Positions 1 to 5,651 of a DNA stretch of 5,651 nt are shown piece by piece (position 1 is the first letter of the stretch; every line of letters begins with the position of its first letter). The translations under genes were made by a program, and so were the position numbers. The stretch is taken from the NCBI GenBank assembly GCA_946886845.1, contig CAMPJH010000109.1, positions 1 to 5,651 on the forward strand, written 5' to 3'. This DNA comes from an uncultured Sphingomonas sp. (GTDB taxonomy: Bacteria; Pseudomonadota; Alphaproteobacteria; Sphingomonadales; Sphingomonadaceae). The notes under the pieces were generated by a model, which was not told the origin of the DNA, made no database searches, and saw nothing but the letters and a program-made list of their open reading frames with translations.

Positions 1-58
1 CGCGGTCCAGCAGCCTGTCATCGAGCCGTCCCGCTGCTATCAGCGTCGCAGTGAGCAT
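1..58 (-). CDS. serB: Phosphoserine phosphatase SerB, N-terminal fragment (runs off left edge)
   Basis: Seen: the minus strand from ATG at 58 stays open to the window edge and encodes MLTATLIAAGRLDDRLLDR. An in-frame TGA (67..65) lies just upstream, so the start cannot move much further out. A GGAGG sits at 76..72 on the minus strand, 13 nt before the ATG, which is somewhat long for a ribosome binding site. Known: alphaproteobacterial SerB proteins open with a short beta strand of the type 'ATLIA' in an N-terminal ACT-like region, and serB often lies divergent from miaA. SerB removes phosphate from O-phosphoserine in the last step of serine synthesis in the cytoplasm. Inference: this is serB. 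Only 19 codons are visible and no catalytic motif is included, so the call rests on the N-terminal signature plus neighbourhood. Its start overlaps the miaA start by 8 bp. Confidence 0.68.
   Translation of the reverse strand, partial: MLTATLIAAGRLDDRLLDR
15..43 (+). promoter_or_regulatory. Candidate sigma70-type promoter for miaA, inside serB
   Basis: CTGTCA (15-20) and TATCAG (38-43) each match the -35 and -10 consensus at four of six bases and are separated by 17 bp. A TGC just before the -10 adds an extended -10 element. The expected transcription start, about 7 nt after the -10, falls at about 50-51, on the GTG start codon of miaA. The pairing is suggestive only, because four-of-six matches arise by chance. 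It lies within the first codons of divergent serB. Confidence 0.3.
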
Positions 59-986
59 CAGCGATCAAAAACCTCCACTCGCCTTAATCGCGGGCGCGAC
101 GGCAAGCGGCAAGTCGGCACTTGCGCTGGCGCTCGCGACACGCACCTGCGGAGTCATCATCAACGCGGACAGCGCGCAAATCTATCGCGACCTGCCGATC
201 CTCAGCGCCGCGCCGACAGAAAGCGAGCGGGCGCGAGCCGAGCATCGCCTGTACGGAGTGCGCGACGGCGCCGAGCCGTGCTCGGCTGCAGACTGGGCCG
301 ACATGGCGCGGGCCGCAATCGCTGAGACGCACGCAGCTGGCCGGCTACCGATCCTGGCCGGTGGGACCGGCCTTTATCTTCGTACCTTAGTCGACGGCAT
401 CGCGCCGGTTCCGCCGGTGGACCCGGACGTCCGCAACGAAGTCCGCGCAGCGTCGCTCGAGGAGAATCGCGCGCGGCTCGAGAAAGCCGACCCGGAAGGT
501 GCGGCGCGGCTGGGATCTGGCGACAAGGCCCGAACCGCGCGCGCGCTGGAAGTTGTGCTTTCGACCGGGCGAAGCTTGGCCGACTGGCAATCGGAGCGTT
601 CCGGCGGAATCGCGCAAGACGTCAACTTGCTGCCGTTGATCCTGCTGCCGCCGCGCCCTTGGCTGTACGCGCGCTGCGACGCCCGGTTCGGAGCGATGAT
701 CGTCAATGGCGCGATCGAGGAAGTGCAGGCGCTGCTCGCCCGGCGGCTCGATCCGGCGCTGCCGGTGATGCGGGCGATCGGCGTGCGCGAGATCGCCGCG
801 TTCCTCGCCGGCGAGACAGAGCACGACGAGATAATCAAGCGCGGCAGCCAGGCGACGCGCAATTACGCCAAGCGGCAATACACCTGGTTCGCTCATCAGC
901 CGCCGCCTGAATGGCCGCGTTTCGGCGCGGAGCTCGACGACTCGACGATCGAACAGGCTCTGGCCCTGCTTCGGCCGAGCGCGTAG
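51..986 (+). CDS. miaA: tRNA dimethylallyltransferase MiaA
   Basis: MiaA transfers a dimethylallyl group from DMAPP to N6 of A37 in tRNAs that read UNN codons, the first step towards ms2i6A. It is a soluble cytoplasmic enzyme. The 311-residue length is normal. Visible in order: P-loop GATASGKS (15-22); the substrate-binding Asp-Ser region NADSAQIYRDLPI (38-50, D40, S41, Q43); EHRLYGV (64-70); the GGTGLYLR block (104-111), whose Thr106 matches the catalytic threonine of the family; DKARTARALEV (158-168); RAIGVREI (241-248); and the tRNA-binding signature TRNYAKRQYTWF (269-280). Start: GTG at 51 is the only usable start before the P-loop and leaves the usual ~14-residue lead. No Shine-Dalgarno-like sequence precedes it. 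It starts inside divergent serB and is followed after 9 nt by ilvC, suggesting one transcript. The family call is near certain. Confidence 0.97.
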   Translation: MSISDQKPPLALIAGATASGKSALALALATRTCGVIINADSAQIYRDLPILSAAPTESERARAEHRLYGVRDGAEPCSAADWADMARAAIAETHAAGRLPILAGGTGLYLRTLVDGIAPVPPVDPDVRNEVRAASLEENRARLEKADPEGAARLGSGDKARTARALEVVLSTGRSLADWQSERSGGIAQDVNLLPLILLPPRPWLYARCDARFGAMIVNGAIEEVQALLARRLDPALPVMRAIGVREIAAFLAGETEHDEIIKRGSQATRNYAKRQYTWFAHQPPPEWPRFGAELDDSTIEQALALLRPSA

Positions 987-995
987 TCGGCAGCC

Positions 996-1973
996 ATGGA
1001 GCTGATCCGCGACCGCGACATCGACCCGGCCCCGCTCAAGGGGAAGCGGGTCGCCGTCCTCGGCTTCGGCAACCAGGGCCGCGCCCAGTCGCTCAACCTC
1101 AAGGACAGCGGCATCGACGTCGTCGTCGGCCTTCGCGGCTCGTCGCTCAACCGAGCCATCGCCGAGGAGCTCGGGCTCGAGGTTGCCGACCTCGACGAGG
1201 CCGCCGCCTCGGCCGACGTCGTGATGCTCCTCGCCCCCGACGAAATCCTCGGCGACCTCTATCGCGCGATCGAGCCAAAGCTTCGTCAGGGAGCCGCGCT
1301 CGGCTTCAGTCACGGCCTCGCGATCCATTTCGGCCAGGTCGAGCCGCGCAGCGACATCGACGTGTTCCTGGTCGCGCCCAAGGGCCCAGGAACGGCACTT
1401 CGGGCGCTCTACAAAGCCGGCAAAGGCATGATCGCGCTGTGGGCGGTCGCCCAGGACCGCAGCGGCTCGGCGCGCGATATCGCCTTCGCCTACGGGCGCG
1501 CGATCGGCTGCGCCCGCGCCGGGCTCATCGCCTCGTCGTTCGAGGAAGAAGCCGTCGCCGACCTGTTCAACGAAAATGCGGTCGTCTGGGGCGGCGTCCC
1601 GGAACTTCTGCGCGCCGGCTTCGACACGCTGGTCGAGGCGGGCGTCTCGCCCGAGGTTGCCTATCTTGAGTGCGTTGGTGAGCTCAAGCTGATCGCCGAG
1701 CTGATCGACGCGCGCGGGATCGCCGGAATGCGCGAGGCGATCTCCAACACCGCCGAGCTCGGAGCGGTGCTCGGCGGCCCGGCGATTATCGGCCCGGAAG
1801 TCCGCGAGCGTATGGGCCAGGTGCTGGAATCGGTGCGCTCGGGCACTTTCGCCAAAGCGCTGCGCGAGGAGGCGCGAAGCGGCTATTCGAAGCTGCAGGC
1901 GGCGCGCAAGGCGGCGCGATCAGAGAAAATCGAGCAAGCCTATACCAGGCTCAAGGACGTCTCGGCGGATTAG
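996..1973 (+). CDS. ilvC: Ketol-acid reductoisomerase, class I, divergent IlvC
   Basis: IlvC isomerises and then reduces acetolactate or acetohydroxybutyrate with NADPH and Mg2+ in valine, leucine and isoleucine synthesis. Seen: 325 residues, at the short end for the ~330-340-residue class I form. The Rossmann motif is GFGNQG (23-28), where the family usually has GYGSQG. The cofactor loop is R47, S50, N52, R53. Apparent catalytic set: H106, K129, E185, D189, E193, E225, E229 and S250 (in SNTAE), all present. The knotted C-terminal domain covers roughly 185-325. The start fits the family N-terminus (an 'R/K-D-x-D' stretch, then KGKRVAV). No good ribosome binding site precedes it, so coupling to miaA is likely. 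Odd: many otherwise conserved positions differ (VAPKGPGT for VAPKGPGH, VAQD for VHQD, and an unusual last 40 residues). The next gene is convergent, and no ilvB/ilvN is adjacent. It could be the main enzyme or a paralogue; the sequence cannot decide. Confidence 0.9.
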   Translation: MELIRDRDIDPAPLKGKRVAVLGFGNQGRAQSLNLKDSGIDVVVGLRGSSLNRAIAEELGLEVADLDEAAASADVVMLLAPDEILGDLYRAIEPKLRQGAALGFSHGLAIHFGQVEPRSDIDVFLVAPKGPGTALRALYKAGKGMIALWAVAQDRSGSARDIAFAYGRAIGCARAGLIASSFEEEAVADLFNENAVVWGGVPELLRAGFDTLVEAGVSPEVAYLECVGELKLIAELIDARGIAGMREAISNTAELGAVLGGPAIIGPEVRERMGQVLESVRSGTFAKALREEARSGYSKLQAARKAARSEKIEQAYTRLKDVSAD

Positions 1974-2155
1974 CCGATTTCATCGGCTATCGGCATTTCC
2001 CGCTCACCGACCGAAGCCCGCTCGAGATAGGCCTTCTGGAGCTTGCGATGCGCCTCGGCAGCTTCCTTGTCTGTCGCAGCCTGAGCAAGCTCGAGCTCTT
2101 CGGCGGCGCGCTGCGCGAAGTACGCGCGGTCCATGGTGCCGTCCTGTTCGCTCAT
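1970..2155 (-). CDS. Small hypothetical helical protein (61 aa)
   Basis: I cannot name a function. Seen: 61 residues starting MSEQDGTMDRAYFAQRA, rich in Ala, Glu, Lys and Arg, with a predicted helix-loop-helix look (DRAYFAQRAAEELELAQAA, then DKEAAEAHRKLQKAYLERA). There are no cysteines, membrane segments or signal peptide, so it is probably a soluble cytoplasmic protein. I recall similar ~60-residue hypothetical proteins in sphingomonads (inference, not searched). Start: the ATG at 2155 has a good ribosome binding site, GGGAG at 2167..2163, 7 nt away. A second in-frame ATG at 2134 (Met8), with AGGAC 6 nt upstream, would give 54 residues and may be the true start of the conserved part. Its TAA stop overlaps the TAG of convergent ilvC by 4 bp (1970-1973). 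It follows crcB on the same strand after 91 bp. Confidence 0.72.
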   Translation of the reverse strand: MSEQDGTMDRAYFAQRAAEELELAQAATDKEAAEAHRKLQKAYLERASVGEREMPIADEIG

Positions 2156-2211
2156 TGCCCTGCTCCCGCTGACCGGTACGGCCTAGCACATTTCGCGTCC
2201 CAAGTCGCCCC

Positions 2212-2235
2212 GCCCGCCTCGAAACAGCGGCGGGC
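2212..2235. repeat. Inverted repeat after crcB, weak terminator candidate
   Basis: GCCCGCC (2212-2218) and GGCGGGC (2229-2235) form a 7-bp all-GC stem around a 10-nt loop, 12 bp beyond the crcB stop. On the minus strand no T-run follows the stem, so it does not look like a classic intrinsic terminator. It could slow transcription, mark a Rho-related end, or be a chance GC-rich palindrome. Confidence 0.3.
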
Positions 2236-2246
2236 CGGCGCATTGT

Positions 2247-2630
2247 CTAGGGCAAAAGCGCGGCGTGTCGGAACAACGCGAGCCCGAGGAACAGGCCGGC
2301 GAGCGCGAGGACGACCGATCCGATGACATAGGCCGCGGCCAGGGCGTAGCTATGCCGCTCCACCAGCAATGCGGCATCGAGCGAAAAGGCGGAGAAGGTC
2401 GTGAACCCGCCGAGGATCCCGGTCGTCAGGAATAGCCGCAAATGCTGGTTCAGACCGGTTCGGTACGCGAAATAGCCGGCCAGCAGGCCGATCAGGAACG
2501 AGCCGAGCACGTTGACGACCAAGGTCCCGAACGGGAAGCCGTAGCCGAGCAGCCGGACTGCCGCGAGATTGACTCCGTGGCGAAGCGCGCCGCCAATCCC
2601 AGCACCAATGAATACAATAAGATAGCCCAT
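2247..2630 (-). CDS. crcB: Fluoride channel CrcB/Fluc
   Basis: CrcB (Fluc) is a small inner-membrane protein that forms an antiparallel dimer and lets fluoride leave the cell. Seen: 127 residues, the normal size, with four hydrophobic segments at about 2-22, 33-55, 63-88 and 96-121. Family motifs are intact: GAGIGGALRHG (9-19, R17; a His follows the Arg where Tyr is common), FGTLVVNVLGSF (34-45, with pore Asn40), and GGFTTFSAF (74-82), which carries the paired phenylalanines F79/F82 and the Thr-rich break around the central Na+ site. Start: ATG at 2630 has AGGAG five nt upstream and matches the usual N-terminus. A longer in-frame reading from 2723 would only add residues coded inside mutL. 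It lies 28 bp after the mutL stop on the same strand, so the two are probably cotranscribed. There is no room for a fluoride riboswitch in that gap. Confidence 0.95.
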   Translation of the reverse strand: MGYLIVFIGAGIGGALRHGVNLAAVRLLGYGFPFGTLVVNVLGSFLIGLLAGYFAYRTGLNQHLRLFLTTGILGGFTTFSAFSLDAALLVERHSYALAAAYVIGSVVLALAGLFLGLALFRHAALLP

Positions 2631-2658
2631 GACTCTCCTGCCGCGCGTGAGCTGTCGG

Positions 2659-4377
2659 TTACTTCCGCCCGAACAGCTTCTCGATGTCGGAATGGGCGAG
2701 CTTGACCCAGGTCGGGCGGCCATGATTGCACTGGCCCGAGCGCGGCGTAACCTCCATCTCGCGAAGCAGCGCGTTCATCTCGGCGACCGACAGCACCCGC
2801 CCTGCCCGAACCGAGCCGTGGCAGGCGATCGTCGCCTCGACATGGTCGAGCCGCTCCTTGAGCGACAGCGCCGAGCCCAGCTCGGCGATTTCGCCGGCAA
2901 GGTCGGCGAGCAGCCTGGCGACGTCGGGGCTGCGAAGCGCCGCCGGTACCGACCGAACCAGCATCGTCGTCGGCCCGAACCGCTCCATCTCCAGCCCGAG
3001 ATCGGCGAGCTCGCTGCCAGCCCCTTCGAGCCGGTCGCAATCAGGCTCATCGAGCTCGACGGTTTCGGGGATCAGCAAATCCTGGCGCGGCACCGCCCCG
3101 TCCAAGCGCGCGGCTCGCAGCCGCTCGAGCACCAGTCGCTCGTGGGCGGCGTGCTGGTCGACGATCACCAGCCCGTCCTCGGCCTCGGCGACGATATAGG
3201 TGGCGGCGACCTGGCCGCGCGCCACGCCGAGCGGAAATGCCTGCACCGATTCGGTCGCGGGCTCGGCGCGGGCGGCGGGCTCGACCCGAATGCCGCTGAA
3301 CAGCGCCCTTTCCTCGCGGACTCCGGCCGGTGGCGACGGTGAAATGCTGCTCGTCCAGACGACCGGCGCGGCGGCCTGCTCGCGCGCGGCGCTGCGGTGC
3401 GATTCGGAATCCAGCGCCGACCGGAGCCCACCGACGATCAGACCGCGCACCGCAGCCGGGTCGCGGAACCGGACCTCGGTCTTGGCCGGGTGGACATTGA
3501 CGTCGACCTCGTCGAGCGGGACCGTCAGGAACAAGGCCGCGATCGGGTGGCGGTCGCGGGGGATCATGTCGCGATAGGCGGCGCGAAGCGCCCCGACCAA
3601 CAGCCGGTCCTTTACCGGCCGCGAATTGACGAACAGATATTGCTGGTCGCCGACCCCGCGGTTGAAGGTCGGCAGGCTGACAACCCCGGTGAGCCCGAGA
3701 CCGTCGCGCACGCAATCGATCCCCACGCCGTGTTTTTCAAGCTCCGCCGCAAGCAAAGCCGCGACCCGAGCTTGCGGGCTGGCGGGCTGCAGTGACAGGA
3801 TTTTGCGCCCGTCATGCTCGAGCGTGAAGCCGACGTCGCTGCGTGCCATCGCCAGGCGCTTCACGGCGTCGAGGCAGGCGGCATATTCCGATCGCGTGCT
3901 GCGCAGGAACTTGCGGCGCGCCGGGACCTTGCCGAACAGCTCCTCGATCCGCACCCGGGTTCCCGGCGGAAGCGCCGCCGGGCCTTCGCCGGCGACCTGA
4001 CCATGGTCGACCTCGATGCGCCAACCATCGCCGCCGCGGACCCGGCTGTCGAGCGTCAGGCGCGAAACGCTGGCGATCGACGGCAGCGCCTCGCCGCGAA
4101 AGCCGAAGCTGGTTACCTGCTCGATGCTGTCGCCGGGGAGCTTGGAGGTCGCGTGCCGCTCCAGCGCCAGGCGCATCTCGCCCGGGTCCATGCCGCTGCC
4201 GTCGTCGATCACCTCGATCAGGCCGATGCCACCGCCCGACAACCTGATCGTGACATTTTGCGCGCCCGCGTCGAGCGCATTTTCGACCAATTCCTTGAGC
4301 GCGCTCGCCGGCCGTTCGACCACCTCGCCGGCGGCAATCCGGTCGACGAGCTCCGACGGCAGTCTTCTTATTGACAT
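2659..4377 (-). CDS. mutL: DNA mismatch repair protein MutL (endonuclease type)
   Basis: MutL couples MutS mismatch recognition to strand incision and excision. Seen: 572 residues. The N-terminal GHKL ATPase (about 1-325) has motif I KELVENALDAGA (E29, N33), DDGSGM (58-63), ATSKL (76-80, K79), GFRGEAL (92-98) and VNVHPAKTEVRF (293-304). A short Pro/Ala-rich linker (about 327-383) leads to the C-terminal dimerisation domain (about 385-572). That domain carries the metal-dependent nicking motif DQHA-x2-E-x4-E (D407, H409, E413, E418), ACHGS (518-522) and CNHGRP (550-555), the last with Asn where Pro is usual. QDLLIP (432-437) resembles the beta-clamp-binding motif of Bacillus MutL. Known: such MutLs occur in bacteria without MutH. 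Start: ATG at 4377 gives the standard MSIRRLP opening with the ATPase Glu at the usual position; no strong ribosome binding site precedes it. It heads a run with crcB and is divergent from mreB. Confidence 0.97.
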   Translation of the reverse strand: MSIRRLPSELVDRIAAGEVVERPASALKELVENALDAGAQNVTIRLSGGGIGLIEVIDDGSGMDPGEMRLALERHATSKLPGDSIEQVTSFGFRGEALPSIASVSRLTLDSRVRGGDGWRIEVDHGQVAGEGPAALPPGTRVRIEELFGKVPARRKFLRSTRSEYAACLDAVKRLAMARSDVGFTLEHDGRKILSLQPASPQARVAALLAAELEKHGVGIDCVRDGLGLTGVVSLPTFNRGVGDQQYLFVNSRPVKDRLLVGALRAAYRDMIPRDRHPIAALFLTVPLDEVDVNVHPAKTEVRFRDPAAVRGLIVGGLRSALDSESHRSAAREQAAAPVVWTSSISPSPPAGVREERALFSGIRVEPAARAEPATESVQAFPLGVARGQVAATYIVAEAEDGLVIVDQHAAHERLVLERLRAARLDGAVPRQDLLIPETVELDEPDCDRLEGAGSELADLGLEMERFGPTTMLVRSVPAALRSPDVARLLADLAGEIAELGSALSLKERLDHVEATIACHGSVRAGRVLSVAEMNALLREMEVTPRSGQCNHGRPTWVKLAHSDIEKLFGRK

Positions 4378-5569
<1,192 letters not shown>

Positions 5570-5583
5570 GGACGGGCTGAGCG

Positions 5584-5651
5584 GTGGCGACGCCGCGGCC
5601 GGGGTGGTCGAGACGCGCGCAATACGGGCTGTTCTTCAGCTTCATTGCGGC
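5584..5651 (+). CDS. mreC: Rod shape-determining protein MreC, N-terminal fragment (runs off right edge)
   Basis: MreC is a single-pass inner-membrane protein whose periplasmic part scaffolds the elongasome. Seen: a GTG at 5584 opens a frame that stays open to the window end (22 complete codons), reading MATPRPGWSRRAQYGLFFSF with the GTG read as Met. A basic, cytoplasmic N-terminus (R5, R10, R11) is followed by the start of a hydrophobic segment, as expected for MreC before its transmembrane helix. The 'GWSRRAQYGLFF' stretch matches my recollection of sphingomonad MreC proteins. GAGGACGGG at 5568-5576, overlapping the mreB stop, can serve as a ribosome binding site, though it sits a little far away. 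The 14-nt gap to mreB supports cotranscription. The conserved beta-barrel domains lie beyond the window, so the call rests on the N-terminus and position. Confidence 0.87.
   Translation, partial: MATPRPGWSRRAQYGLFFSFIA

Noticed and set aside
83..112. Candidate serB promoter on the minus strand (TTGCCG at 112..107, 18-bp spacer, ATTAAG at 88..83)
   Set aside because: The -10 matches only three of six bases, and the implied start would place the GGAGG at the very 5' end of the message; too weak to call.
387..1328. Long minus-strand open frame (313 codons) antisense to miaA and ilvC
   Set aside because: Its product is a low-complexity Arg/Ala/Asp/Val-rich sequence with no family motif, it lies opposite two certain genes, and long antisense frames are expected in GC-rich DNA.
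2631..2723. Upstream extension of crcB to an ATG at 2723
   Set aside because: The extra 31 residues are polar and overlap mutL coding sequence, while the ATG at 2630 has AGGAG at correct spacing and matches the family N-terminus.

Overview
The window is a compact, GC-rich stretch of a bacterial chromosome. Its gene set, codon use and order (serB / miaA / ilvC-like facing mutL-crcB, then mreB-mreC) most resemble the Alphaproteobacteria, and the Sphingomonadales in particular. That placement is inferred from protein character and recalled gene order, not from a search.

Layout. On the left edge, a truncated minus-strand serB start overlaps head to head with the GTG start of plus-strand miaA (tRNA A37 dimethylallyltransferase). 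Nine bases after miaA lies a class I ketol-acid reductoisomerase (ilvC). It keeps every recognisable catalytic residue but is divergent elsewhere, and no ilvB or ilvN lies beside it. The ilvC stop overlaps the stop of a convergent 61-codon hypothetical gene. That gene is the last member of a minus-strand run that reads mutL, crcB (fluoride channel), then the small gene. mutL encodes an endonuclease-type mismatch repair protein. A 148-bp AT-richer divergent intergenic region separates mutL from mreB. mreB is followed after 14 bases by the start of mreC, which runs off the right edge.

Functionally this is mostly housekeeping: tRNA modification, branched-chain amino acid synthesis, serine synthesis, mismatch repair, fluoride efflux and rod-shape determination. 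I see no tRNA or rRNA gene, mobile element, CRISPR array, phage gene or defence system, and I do not claim a new system. The points most worth a second look are the overlapping serB/miaA starts with a possible leaderless miaA promoter inside serB, the orphan divergent ilvC, and the small conserved-looking ORF between the two convergent gene groups.
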